A stretch of 64,000 bases of DNA. It comes from Aurifilum marmelostoma. Taxonomy: Eukaryota > Ascomycota > Sordariomycetes > Diaporthales > Cryphonectriaceae. The position numbers were made by a program, and so were the translations under genes. Shown piece after piece: positions 45,778-58,325 of this stretch. Below the pieces are notes generated by a model. The model ran no database searches and was not told where the DNA came from. It saw only the letters and a program-made list of their open reading frames with translations. Numbering within the stretch: the stretch's first letter is position 1; each line of letters starts with the position of its first letter. The DNA lies in assembly GCA_027559495.1 (NCBI GenBank), contig JAMXSV010000004.1, forward strand, positions 2,283,001 to 2,347,000, read 5' to 3'.

Positions 45778-46899
45778 GGCTCCCCGACGCTTGGGATCAG
45801 GGGCCCGAGTCCTCGACGACTGTCCTTTTCCTACCAGCACAACATACGTAACCACTCTTGCGCAGTCGAATGATGTTTCTTTCCTTCGGAGCGGTAGTGT
45901 TCTAGGGGCGAGAGACGATGGAAGAGAGGGTGAAGGTTACTGGGGGCGAGAGCAAGACCCCTGGTTCGAGATATGGATGGTACCGCTCGGCTCTGGGATC
46001 GAAGCCTGGTCGGTCGTCTCTTCTCGGAGAGCATGGCTACATTCTCGTCAAAGGGCGATCACGGGTAGGTGCGCCGGCAGGTGAGTTGCGTCCAGTCTTT
46101 GCTCTCCTGGTCAGCACAATTCCTCCGACTACGTCCCTTCTGCTGTGCGACAATGGCAGAATCATGGGTTTGTGTGACCCAAGCATGCAGGAAAACTGCA
46201 GCGAGAACGGCTGCGCGTTCGGCCGTTGAAACTGGCCGCAGTAGGTCACTGCCTGGGGGGTAGTCTCGCTGGGGTTTAGAGGAGGGGGGGGGTCCAGAAC
46301 CTGTCTGTGCACAGCATAGAGCTTCAGCACGTGACAAGGTACGTACACTGCAGTACTGTTCTACAAGTACAGTACCTGCCTACACCTAGACATACCAACA
46401 GCTAAGTACTCAAGCCGCTATCAGCACTACACTATAGGCAACATTCGACACACCCAACCGACAGTTTTCCCAAATACATCAACACATTTCCATCCGATAC
46501 TCGTCTTGAATACATATGACGGCAGTCATGCAGAATAGTCCTTTGCAGTTTTGAGGCTGCCGTGTCTTCAGTCCCGAGTCATTTTGTCACTGGTTTCAAA
46601 ATACCTATACCACATGGCTCCCTCGGTCCTTTCATATCATTTCGAATTTCGTGCCAGTGGCTGTTTACGCCAGTACATGAAGCATATCAGACAGCGACAG
46701 GTGATTGTATCCAATGACTAGCTGAGCTAGGCAGGTAATGCATTTCTACAGAGTGAGGATGATGATACAAAAGCCAGACCAGCTGGCAGAAGTCTATCGA
46801 GGCAAGACACCAGACAGCCCTGGCTCCCTTCTTCAACAATAGCAAACGAACAAAAGAAAACAATTCTCCTGCTCCCAAAGTCTGTCGCCCTCCAATCGA
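45778..46899. other. Intergenic between EOS1 start and the Zn2Cys6 gene end
   Basis: It holds the EOS1 promoter at its left. No gene is seen. Confidence 0.5.
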
Positions 46900-48757
46900 T
46901 CACCCAGTCTCAAACACTGGTCCTCCAGACAGGCAGGACGTTCTTCGATACATTTCTTCGTGCGTCGACAGGCGGAGCGACAGCATTGTCTCCATCATGT
47001 TCAAGGTTCCCAAGCACCACGTCATCATGTCGTCTGGTTCGGCCGTTTGCCCGAGGGTCCGCTCGCCGAGCCGCTGCCATGCCCCAAAGGCTATCCTGAG
47101 CGCGGGGAGATGCGCAATCTGGGCGCAAGGGAGTGTCGTGTCGATCTGCAGGCAATAGTCGACACACATGGCGATGGCATGTGCACTCTGGATGTCCACT
47201 TCGTGGGCGGCTGCGAGGCTGAGGGCAGACGGAAGGCGGCCCGTATCCGCAAGCCTCTGGATACAGCCGCACAGGATGACACGACCAGCCCAGAAGGTCA
47301 CTACGAGCTGGTACAGCCGTGGAGATTGGAAGCGATACGAGTGAGTGACCAAGCTGTCGTTGGCAGCCGAGGGAACCACCAAGACCGCCCCGGATCCCAT
47401 CAGTTCGCCGATCCACGCCTCTATGCTGCTACCAAACAAACGGCCGGCGAGCCCAGTAGCATCAGAGCGCAAGGCGACGTCGTGTGGCTTTTGCTGGACG
47501 CGCCTGGTGAGGTGGACCAGCCGCGCAAGTCTTATGAAGTTCTGCATTGTAGCTCTCAGGGCTGCTGCGTATCCGGGCCATGTGTTCTCCGCGGAATGGG
47601 GCGCGGGCATGTCGCTCCATGCAGTCTTCTCGAAGGCCGATCTTTCTCCTCGAAACATTGCGGCTGTGATCTGTCAAACAGGCGCGTCAATCATCCGTCT
47701 GCATCTTCACCCTTGGATATTGCTCGTTCGGCAATTCGACGACTTGCCAGCTTTTGCATACCTCTGTGAAAAAGTGACCGTAGTAGATGGACTGGATGGT
47801 CTCGTCATAACTGTGGCTTTGTGAGTACAGCCGACGCAGAATGTTCACAAGTCCTCCAACGTGGTACTGATGGTCGTACGACTCTGGGTTGATGAGGATC
47901 TTTGCAGGAGATTGTCAGCCATCCAGTCTCTCGAATTTCATGGTATCGCGAAGCTAGGTTCTCGTCATATACCTCGGCGATGTACAGAAGCTTGGTAGCT
48001 ACCAGTGCCCTCCTGCTGTCGCTTGCCTGGCTATCCTTTGACAAGGATAGTCGAAGTACCCGCAGAGCGTTGATATTGGACTCGCTTGCCGTCGCAATGT
48101 CTTCTTCTGTCCTGCTCGAAAATGCTCTGGCTCCTGATATAATGGCAGTCACTGCTGCGTCCACGACTTCGCCCCTGCCGATGTATCTCTGCACAAGATC
48201 CATCCAGTCACCCATGCAGTACAACGAAGATTCTCCAGAGGGCCCGCTCTCTAGGTACGACAGCCAGACGGACAGCAGCGATGACTGAGCCTCATCTGCC
48301 CGCTGTACATTTCCACCACCTCCAGAGCGGGCCTCTCCCCTGCGGCTAGACTTTTCCCCCTTGTTGGCTGGCACAAGGTTGAAAGTTTGCATCAGGTTGT
48401 TGCCTGACTGCAGGTTCTTGGAGGATCTGAGACTTAGGACCATCTCCTGGTCTTTGGACTTGTGCCTCCGGTCCGAACCTTGTTTCGAGTCTCCCTTTCC
48501 CGAGTGAGAAGATGATGAAGGCCCTGAGCTTGCATGCTGGTAATTGACAAATTTCGAAACATGGCCGTAAGTGTACTTGCAATCCCGCCCTACTTTCTTG
48601 CAAGGCCCGCAGGTCGGATGGACCTCATCGCACTAGAGTGAGCCAGCATGTCAGATACTTGTCTTTTTCGGAAATATCGACATTGATTATCTCGAATATG
48701 AAAACTCACCTTGACCTTACGCTGTCGACAGCAGTCACACTTGCCAGCCTTGGTCAT
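46900..48757 (-). CDS. Zn(II)2Cys6 fungal transcription factor
   Basis: This is a probable nuclear DNA-binding regulator; its targets are unknown. Exons are 48710-48757, 47973-48632, 47762-47899 and 46900-47670 (538 aa), all phases consistent. The binuclear cluster starts at residue 7: C-x2-C-x6-C, interrupted by intron 1 directly before the third Cys, then C-x6-C-x2-C-x6-C (CDEVHPTCGPCKKVGRDC). A basic Ser-rich linker follows (HSGKGDSKQGSDRRHKSK). The rest resembles the helical middle region of fungal regulators: SLLSVWLSYLE, MDLVQRYIGRGE, LLYIAE, then SYDETIQSIYYGHFFTE and LQIDTTLPCAQIAHLP. It fits the group with a short N-terminal zinc cluster and a DUF-type fungal trans domain. No adjacent biosynthetic cluster is visible. 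Confidence 0.9.
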
Positions 48758-51686
48758 CTTGAAGCTAGACAATGCGATCTCGCATAGAATCTATCACGAC
48801 GGAGGTGGCTCTACCCTGCTTGGCCTTTTCTGCTGGAGGATAGACGAGAGCAATTGTCGCACGAGCTGAAACTAGACATCAGAACTTCCTCTGCCCTCCA
48901 GCTCATCGGGATAGGGCGTCTTTATTTGATCGCGCCATGCACACACAAGTCAACCTGGCCATATGAGATGTGCCATAGCAGCCAACAGTACCGTTCTCAC
49001 TCAAATAAACGATCGGCGTCTCCATCGTGCAACAGTTGGATGATATCCAAATGAACACCACCCCCACAACGCCATCAACCGCATCCCCCTTGCACCCCCC
49101 ATGACACGAATGGCGGGTGTACGGAGTTCATGTTTGTCCCATTACACATGTCTGCCCCATCTGCTAGGGCTGAGCAACGCCTCTGCCGGACTGAAAGAGC
49201 CAGTCGTTGGAGCCATGAGCCCCGGCAGAATGCTTTGGGCTACTAAGCCCTCGGTGCTCCTTCCAAGTAGCTGACTTCGAGCTCCTGTATGTGGGCTCCA
49301 CTTCCGCCGCAGTTCGGGTCCAAATAGGGTAATTAGGTTTTCAATCGTTCGGCCGCTGCTGTCAGATCTTTAAGATCCCAGGATCTTGGGTCACCCTACG
49401 GCTGTAGTGGTGGTAGTGTGATGATGATGCTGCTGCTGATGATGATGATGACCCCTGCTGACAGCTGAGGGCGCAGGTTTGTCCTTGCAGATTGGCCGAG
49501 TCCCGCTCGGCATCTACAGCATTGTCTGACCAAAAGACGACAGCCATTACAGTTTCATGACAGAATTCTGTGCCTGTCGACATGTTAGCGTCTTGAAAGA
49601 ATGCCTTTCCCGTGTCCCTGGGTCGCGTGGCAACAGGGGTAGGAACCGGGGTTGACCCGCCCTCCTTAGCGGGTGAGGCTGTATATATCCAAGTGTATCG
49701 CGATAGCCTCTCTTGATTACGAGACTAGCCTGTTGGCCCCCAACACAGCCGCCCTGCCACCTGGGACAGTCCCGAACGCTGTGCTATGTACCTAATACCG
49801 CACTGCCACACGTACGAGTAGCCAGTTCGTATCGATTACTCACCCTATATGGAAACTGCGATAATGGCATCCAAGGAGTGAATGCCTCCTCTTTTTAAGT
49901 TGCTACCTAGACGATCTCGGGAGGATTCATCAATCCCTCCTAATGTACTGAACGGCTAGCGTCAGTCACGCTTTACCGATACTTACTAACCACACAATTC
50001 TTACTATGCCTTGCCACTGATGAATAGATATTCTGCCCTGTGATTTGTATAGCCGTTACGACTCAGGATCCCAGCCTCCAGAGCTCATAATAGTCTCATC
50101 AGAGTCATGCTCTAATCATCCCATGCTATCCTATGGGATGTGTCAATGGGTTCTCAACTGGCCGGTCTTTGCATCAAAACCACGTCACAAGCACATAGAC
50201 CTCAACGAGTATCCCGAACGTTTGAAGAGACAATGCGTCTCAATACTCCCATGGTAATATGGAGACCGCTTATGAATAGCTCAGCACTGCCAGTTGCGTC
50301 GACGAACACGAGGTTTGGTGCGGTTCTCATCCGATAGCAAACCTGATTCGACTCCTTTGACGCCGAGATCCAGATCAGGTCTTAGAGGAAATCACAAGGT
50401 TATCATTACTTGTGTCAAATCGGATACGCATGGTTGCTAGGCGGCTCTCCTTTGCAATAATAGGTTCTCGTCTACACACTCACTCAATACTACCTCACCA
50501 GCATAGCAAAGACTAGATGAATAATTATATCTAGGCATCGAACGTGGCTAGATGAACACCAGGATATCTCAAACGTATTCAATTGTTGCTGCTCTATTTT
50601 CGGCCATTTCTCATCGCTAGGAGGCTGGTCTCATGATTAAGCCGAACAAATTGCGCGACGAGAGGTGACAGTGGGATTAGTCGTGAAGGGCCTCTAGAAG
50701 CCAACCATATTAATTCAGCCTGCTCAAGAAGGACTATCGCGATGTCCATACATTATTGGTCCATTCCAAGATCTTGAGTCCGTGCACAGATATGCAACCC
50801 TCACCGTATTAGGCAAATAAATGCGACAAAAACATGTGGTCAGCCCTTCGAACTGTGCCCAATTCCCAGCGCCGTGAATGATGAGAGCTGATTTGAGAAT
50901 CGGGCGGCATCCTACTGCCGACACCGCAATTTGAGCATGACTTCGAGCTTCATCTTGATGTGTATATATCCTCAGAGGGAGGGATGGGAGATCTCGTCAT
51001 CGGCGTTTATGTCATATCTTCAAGTGAATGAGAAACAAATTCGGCCCGGGTGCCTCAATGTAAAGCACATCAACATGATGGGCCCGACAGACTTGGAAGG
51101 GTAAACAGTAATATGAGATTAGATGGCTCTAAAATATCATCTGTAGACTCAAACAGGTCAGGTTAACACGTGGCTTCGTAATTATGTCGTGAAACTGGAA
51201 CCTCAAGCTTACAATACGTGCGCCTGTCGACCACCTGGGCAGTCAGTCTGTCCACAGGCGCAGGATGAAACGCGGCTGGTCAGACCTCGCATCTGACCCG
51301 GTTGTGCTGCATCAATTCGCTCGACACCACCCCCGGGGTCAGCCGAAGGAGGATCTATCTGGTGAGGCTTGCTGCTGGTTGGCGCTGACAGCGTCACCCT
51401 TGGGCTTGACACAACTACGTAAGCTAATTAAAACCAACGTCTATTTGACGTATTACATAGCACTTGCGCAGGATCGTTGGTCGGAATCTGCCTTGCCGGG
51501 TCGCCTTTCCGCCAAATCAAATTCTCATTTTGCACTGCCTAGGAGCTATTCATCTTGATAGATATTAATACCGGTATAATAAACACAAATACTCCATAGA
51601 TATAACACCACTATATCTGAATCTCAATAGGGTCCAGTCATCTAGAAGATTTCCCAGGTGGCTTATCATCAATTTTCTTCGTACCG

Positions 51687-51914
51687 TTATCGGGAGGGTG
51701 TCGAACCTCTCTTCTTTCTTGTTCTTTCGCTCCTTTTTCTGTTCTGATTATGCAATCGACCAGACTCAGGATCTCGATTCACACAAGAAACCATGTCTCT
51801 TGAGGTGCACATAGTACTGGCGAGTTGGATATTGAAACTGTCCATGATATCATTCTCGTGCACTGCAGCTCGCGATTTCTCAATTGTCTCTCTCCAGGCG
51901 CCCTCCTGTCTCAC
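51687..51914 (-). other. Short ORF remnant, unrecognised
   Basis: A 75-codon frame with mixed, charged composition (AWRETIEKSRAAVHEND) and a basic C-terminus. It may be the end of a lost gene, but no family is recognised and chance is possible. Confidence 0.2.
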
Positions 51915-52497
51915 AAAGTGGGATGGAATTCAATGCAAAATATGTCGTGTCATGACATTGCACACCGTAATTGATTATATCCTCACTTTGACCGCTTAGC
52001 AAGAAGTGCTGATTTCAAAGTCACACCACGTCATTTGTCTCTTGCTAAGTACAACCCAGGTCCAACCTCTGTCAGTCGCCCTCCTTGCTACTTGGCTGAA
52101 TATACAGTATGAATCAAGTCAACAATGGGGGATGGGGCCGTGGAGTTGTTCTTTAAAGTTTGACCCTGGCTCCATTCTTGAGTCTGGACTATCAGCCCTA
52201 CATATAACTATGCTGCTGATCGGACAGCTAGAACAGCAAATCGGGAGCCTCTTGCAAGGATATTCTTCTGATCAGAGTCTGTGCAGATGCTGCATCCCGA
52301 TCAGGGTCCAGTTTTCCAGAAATCTACTGTACCATGTAATCACGCACGCCCGAGTGCTGCTTATTGGCTCTCGCGAGGAGGGACATAGGCCCCTCGTCCA
52401 TGTAATCTCCTGAACCCATGACTCTCCTTACTGCCAGGACCGAGTGCACATGAATGTCTCTGCTGAGATCCTGACAGTCGAGTCAAAAGCCCCTTCT

Positions 52498-52690
52498 CAT
52501 TGGCATCACCGGAGCAAGTCCCCGCGGCCTCGGTGCCTCGGCTTCGATCAACGCCAGCACCCATGACCGTTTGACTCAACTGGCCTCCCCCACGCCTCCC
52601 GGCCTTGCCGACGGCGAAGTCACCGGCGGCAAAGTCATCCTCTCGAGGCTGCCGCTCTACGACCAGCTATTTGGTTATTTTACTGGGGAC
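52498..52690 (+). pseudogene. Isolated coding-like fragment
   Basis: About 190 bp read in one frame with strong C/G third positions, unlike the AT-richer DNA before it: GITGASPRGLGASAS, then GGKVILSRLPLYDQLFGYF. No ATG leads it and the frame loses bias after 52690. It looks like a piece of a former gene. The family is not recognised. Confidence 0.35.
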
Positions 52691-53881
52691 CAGCGCAGAT
52701 CAGGGCCACAAAGCTTGACTTGGGAAGCCACTGTCTCGGGATATTTCCGTCCACTGCCCCGCGTTGGTACGTGGAGATCAGGAGATGGACGACTAGGGTG
52801 CGAAAAGCTGGGACGATACCACGCATGCATATTGGCCAGGGATGAGGTTCGGCTGATCCTTGGCTCGTGTCTCGTCTGAAGATTGGAAAAGGAAGACGAA
52901 ATCTCATACTTGGCGTAAGGTTGCGTCCACGCAACTTTGTTTAGGCTTTTTTTTTTTCTTTCCAAGCAACAATAATTAATACTAAAGCGCAGATGCCCTG
53001 ACTGATGGCAGCGGGAATGGAGGGTGATCAGACCCCCCTGTGAGGGGTTTCCATGGGCGTGTCTCTACCGGATTATGCTGCTCGGCAGTGCGGCAACAAA
53101 AGCTGAGACATAGCCAACGTGTCGAACGTACTTATACAACAAGTGGTGACTCGCCTTACTCGGTGGGCGAGAGGCCTGTCTGGTTTAGAGTGGACGTGTA
53201 ATTAAAGGCGGGACGGTGGCGTCCAACATGCAGCAACCTTCGGAGACAATGACGGAGAGAAATTGGGAGGAAAAAAGACCAATCTCAGAGCTTCTTGTCT
53301 GCTGGTGGTGGTGATTAGCAGCAGCCGTCCATTGTGGGTTGTCCAATCAGTCCTGGATGCCGGAGCCGAAGCTCTGCCTCTTGTTCCCCTGAAACATGCA
53401 TCTCTACCGTCCAGTACTAGAACCTTGAAAGGCAAATTCAATACTGTAGTAGCGTTGAGCTCTAGCGGACAGTAGTTTATACCCCCATCCTCAAGACTGC
53501 ACTGCACTTCTACCACCCACCCACACACACACACTCGGAAAACACGCGAGACACTTCTTTTGTCGGGAAATCTTGCGAGTCCGTCAACAGCCCCTGCTTT
53601 CATTATCTGGGGGGGGGGGGTTGTTGTTGGGTTTCTATGCGGTCTGCATTATCAAGAGCCGTCATGCTATCCTCGTTTAAGCATCTGCATGCACTCTCCA
53701 AGAGTCGACTCGATAAGATGATTGGGGAGGATCTTGGAGGAGGGGGTGGGAGGGAGGCCCGATTGGGTCCGGCTCAAAGTTGCTTGGCCTACAATACACA
53801 TCGTGTTATCGCCATGAGAATGATGCCTTCTCAAGCAAATGCCGTCTCGGTGTCGCCTCGGCAGATCAATAAAGCCAGTCC

Positions 53882-53884
<3 letters not shown>

Positions 53885-53913
<29 letters not shown>
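53885..53913. repeat. AC dinucleotide microsatellite
   Basis: Uninterrupted AC units within the gene-poor block. Confidence 0.95.
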
Positions 53914-55774
53914 TTTGATGCAGACCAAGAGGTCGATCTTCTTCTCCATGGAGATGTCTGTCCCGCAACGCATCGGACAGACTTATGCAAGGTTTTTGTG
54001 CGCAGCTGGCCACTGCACCCAAAAGCCTCTGTCGACCGGAGACCGAAGCCAGGGTCAGTATCCGGAGCCGATCACACTCCAACTCAGGGTATCCCCCGAC
54101 TTTTCTCACCAGCCTCCCCACCTGAGACGGGGTCTCAGGTCACAAAAAAAGACCGACAGCCTAATTTTTTTTTTCCTTTCTTCCATTTCCTCTCCCCCTT
54201 CTCTCTTGTTCTCTTTGTGTTCTACCCCTGTCTCACCACGCCCCACCCCCGCTTCTTCCCCCCCCCCCCCCATCAAAAAGGACCAAGACATTGAAGGATT
54301 AGTGACGAGGAGATAGAGCCCTTGTCCGCTTGGCGTATTGGTCACGCTCAAGTGTGCTGTCGGGGTTATTTACTACTACTGTACAGTAGTATGCGAGACT
54401 ACCTACGCGTCATGCAGGAAGTACTAGAACTTGTTGTATCTCTTGATCGACCCAGCCATTCTCCGCCTCTCGTTTGGTTGACGTGCAGCGGAAATGGCCC
54501 CTGATGCGACTAAATTGTGGTCTCTCTGGGGGAGGCCGCTCCGGGCGGGGAGAAGGGGAAGGGGGGGGACAAGGGTAAGGATGGCTTTTGGCTGAAACAT
54601 GGCCCACACGCGGCACTGTGCACTGAAGAAAAAAAGGAAAAAAAAAAAGTAAAAGACGTTGGAGATACTTGCTGGAGCTGAAAAGCAGTACTTGCTTTCC
54701 AAAGCAACCCTCTCCGGGGCACCGAGCACTGCGAGAGAGGTGTTTGCACAACGAGAGCTCGACTTTCGTTTTTTTTTTTCTCTCTCTCTCTCTCCTTCTC
54801 TTCTGAGCGACCGACCCACACCCACCGCCCACATGCCGAGAAGACATATCCTCCCATGCCTCCGTCCCCTGCCCCCTCCCCCCCTTCCTGTTGGGACATG
54901 GAGAACTCGTGCGACGAGGGTATTTCATCCTAGGCCCGTCTCGGTCCAGGACAAGTCTAGTCTCGTCCTGCTCCTACCACAGTACTTATGTATAATGTAT
55001 GCCGACTGCCACCCACCAACCCCAAGCAAGTGAGGAAACGTGGAGAAATACAGATTCCTCCTGCAAGGGCCCCGCCGGCTGAATACAAATTCTTCCACGC
55101 TACGCCGCTGTCTGGGATAGAGGTTGTGTGACATTGAAGCGGAAGGGAGGGGGGGGGGGAGGAAACCCGGACGCACGATCTAGTGGTGACATAGTAACAT
55201 CTTGAAATGATTCATGGTGGGGGGGTAGCAGGGGAGGGCAAGCACGACGTGCAATATTGTTCGACATGTCCGCTGTGCGTGTACTAGGTATGTGTGCATG
55301 ACCCCTCCCTCACACGGCCACTGAGCCCGGATTTTCATCCGGACTTATTCAAGGTACGTTGTGCAGACGACCCACGAGGGACGGCGGCCCGAGAGGTAGG
55401 TAAGACAAAAACAAGGAAGGGCCTGGGAAGGGAAGAAGAAGGGGCAGGGAGGGAGAGAGGCATTGAAATAGAGAGCACACACCTATTTCTAGAGAGATGG
55501 TTCCCCACAAATGTCAGGTGTCCTGTCCTTGATGCTTGTCTCAGGCATGTTCCGTTGACGCAGACAGACCGGATAGAGTTTTTTGATCGAGGGGGGAAAA
55601 GAGAGCGAGAGAGCGAGGGGGGGGGAAAAAAAAAAAAAAGACTTGGATCACTGGATATGATTTGAGGCCACCACCCCCCGGCTTTCGCGGGTCCTCCATA
55701 TTATCTCAAGCTCATCATCCCACCACGCAACGCGCCAGGAGCGCACCCCGTTCGCGAACAAAACAAGATACAAC

Positions 55775-57205
55775 ATGAAGCCCGGTGCCAATGCTGGTGG
55801 GCTCCTGGCTGTAGCAATCGTAGCCATCGTTGTGGGCACCCTGGCCGTGGCTCTGCGGCTGTACACGCGCAAGGTCGTGTTGAACCAGATATGGCTCGAC
55901 GATTATCTCGCCGTCGTCTCTTGGGTAAGTCCTGACCGTGATGCATCGCCATACTCGCAGATGTAACACCCAACCCACACCCACGCCCATACTCGTCGTC
56001 GTCTCTCGTTACACGCAGCTGATGTCGACTTCGACCTTGCTCTCAGGCCTGCCTCGTGGCATTGGCGATACAAAACTTCCACGCCATCAGCACGGGTCTC
56101 GGGTCACACTTTGATCAGATTCCACCTTCGGGTTATGAGGCCTTCTTCAAAGTGAGTGACAGTCTTTGTGTGTGTCCTGAGGGAGAAAAAGAAAAAAAAA
56201 GAGCGTACAGACTTGATACTGACCTAGACCCTTCTTCTTCTTCTTCTGTTTCACCATAGGATCTATGGCTGGGCCTCGTGATATACAACATCACTCTTCT
56301 CTTCACCAAGCTGACGCTGTTTTTCCAATTCTACCGGATCATCCGGCAGACGAGCTGGGGCGGGCTGAAGATGTTCAACGCGTGTGTCATGTCCATCATC
56401 GCAGCATGGCAGTTCGCCCAGATCTTCGTCCAGGTCTTCGCCTGTGTCCCCGTCGAGGCCTCCTGGGACAAGACCGTCAAGGGTGTCTGCCAGTCCATCG
56501 GCGTGACGCGCAACATGAACAGCGTGGGCAACATCGTGACGGACTTCATCATCCTCCTGCTCCCGCTGCCCATCATATGGCGCCTGACCCTGCCTCGGAA
56601 ATCAAAATACGCTGTCATAGGCATATTCTCCCTGGGCTTTTTGTGAGTAGCCGCACCCACCTGATCCGTCCGCTTCCCCGCCCCGTCCCATCTCTCGCAC
56701 CACCAGCTGACCCGGGAACGATAGCACCTGCATCGTATCCATCCTGCGCATCACCCTCACGCCAAACCAGGAGAGCGACGTGGCGTTCGACACGGTGTCC
56801 GTGATCGCGTGGACCACGGCAGAAGTCCTGACAGGTATCATCATCGCCTCGCTGTCGACGATGCGCCCGCTCGTCAGCCGCTACGTGTCTGGCTTCACGA
56901 CCAAAGGCACGAGCAAGGCCACGAGCGGCACAAGCCGCAGCCGCGTCAGCTATGGCCTCCAGAACCTGTACGCCAAGGGCACACCCGGAACGAGCAGGTC
57001 CGACCGCAGGTCCACGCTGGCAACTCCTGCCAGGAGGTTCAGTGGCGGTGGCTGGCTGGACCTGTCTGAGTCGGACCGAGAAGATATGGCGAGGCACGGG
57101 GGCGCAAGTCTCAGGATGCCCGACCCGGCGCGGCTGGAAACAGGACTAGGCCGTCATGGAAGCATTCGGGTGACGAAGGAGTGGTCAGTCCGGGGTGAGA
57201 ATTGA
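55775..57205 (+). CDS. Fungal rhodopsin-domain / PTH11-like integral membrane protein
   Basis: These seven-helix fungal proteins sit in the plasma membrane or vesicles; some, such as Pth11, sense surfaces, most are unassigned. Exons are 55775-55924, 56047-56151, 56260-56642 and 56725-57205 (372 aa), all phases consistent. Helix 1 is GGLLAVAIVAIVVGTLAVAL, followed by the hallmark RLYTRKVVLNQIWLDDY. Helix 2-3 covers ACLVALAIQNF and GLGSHFDQIP. The WLGLVIYNITLLFTKLTLFF segment, and the Cys-containing loop with CVPVEASWDK, follow. Next come GNIVTDFIILLLPLPIIWRL and the last helix CIVSILRITL. The tail from residue 285 is Ser/Thr/Arg-rich and cytosolic. An N-terminal CFEM domain, present in classical Pth11, is missing. 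Confidence 0.9.
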
Positions 57206-57231
57206 CCCATGGCGGGGAAACCAAATCCAAA

Positions 57232-57263
<32 letters not shown>

Positions 57264-58325
57264 GGGGCAGATGCGGGATGGGTTAAGGAGTAAATAGGGT
57301 ATGATTCTTTTGCTATATCATCATCCCTTTAGTGTATAATACTAAAGTCGTCATCAACTTGTCAATATGCAAACGATAAATCGCAGAGTATGATCTGGCT
57401 CGGGTGTTAACCCTGATAAACAAGAGAGGACTTGTTTCAAATGTGTCGAGCCTGCTGTTAAATCCCACTCACTTGATGTCCAGCACATCTTCCCAGCCTT
57501 TTCCTTGGCAAAAGTAAAAGAATCTTCTCTGATAATGTTTCCCATAAGATATGTTCCAGTCTCATTGGCTCGGGTTCTTGATAGGGTTTCGCCCAGCGGA
57601 GGAGGCTGTCTTGATGTTCTCCAGGGATGCTCAGGTCAAGGCTGCTTTGATTGCAGTTCAGGTAAGCAGCTGGCTTGGTGGAAAAACCATGGCTGTCTTG
57701 AGGAGTGACAAATAGACAGCGTTAGTCCCCAGTCAAGCCTTGACAAAGAAAAAGAAAAAGAAACAAAAGCAGAATGATAGATGCATAGGAAGCTCTAAAC
57801 ATTAGTGTTGTGGCTTAATAAAGATCCATCATCAGGTGTAGGATCAGTGCCTGGCCTAAGCTGTGCAGCCAAGATTTTGGGGGCTTTGGGGTCCTTCTGC
57901 CTTGGCCAATCGGTATCTTGCAGTGCTAGCTCTTGTGTGCCACATACAGCACCCCAAGGTACAGACAGTAGTGTCTGTCGCCGCCAGTGGACCCCTGCCG
58001 CCATGTGAAGAAAGAAATCGTCTCCCCACTACAGCTCCCCAAAACTCCAATCCCAGACATCATCATCATCATCATCATCACCACCCAAGAACCAAATCCA
58101 GCACGTGCTGGGAAAAGCAACGTCTATCTCAGCTTGGAGTTGCCACCAGAACACTCTCAAAGACACAACTAGGGCTGTCAGAGGGGGGGACTGGGCTCAA
58201 TTCCAAGGACCTGCTTACTCTGTACAGGTGCCCCCACAGATGCCCCCAACCTGCTGGCACAACACCTCCCTCCCCCACCACACCTATTCAGTAACTATCC
58301 AAGCTCAGGCTCCCGGCTCTGGGAC
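57206..58325. other. Intergenic with A27-G12 tract and CAT repeat
   Basis: An A27 run is directly followed by G12 (57229-57267), just after the rhodopsin-like stop. A CAT trinucleotide repeat lies at 58058-58080. No gene is seen. Confidence 0.6.
57229..57267. repeat. A27-G12 homopolymer junction
   Basis: A pure A run changes directly to a pure G run, 24 bp after the rhodopsin-like stop codon. Confidence 0.95.

Larger units (their letters stand above)
48758..55774. other. Gene-poor 7 kb block, AT-richer at 49-52.5 kb
   Basis: It separates the Zn2Cys6 gene from the rhodopsin-like gene. From about 49.0 to 52.5 kb the base mix is visibly AT-richer and short frames are stop-ridden, as in decayed mobile DNA, but I recognise no transposase, reverse transcriptase or terminal repeats. 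From 53 kb on, it is simple sequence: AC repeat at 53885-53913, C12-range run near 54260-54271, purine/pyrimidine stretches, G runs near 53610 and 55150. Confidence 0.6.
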
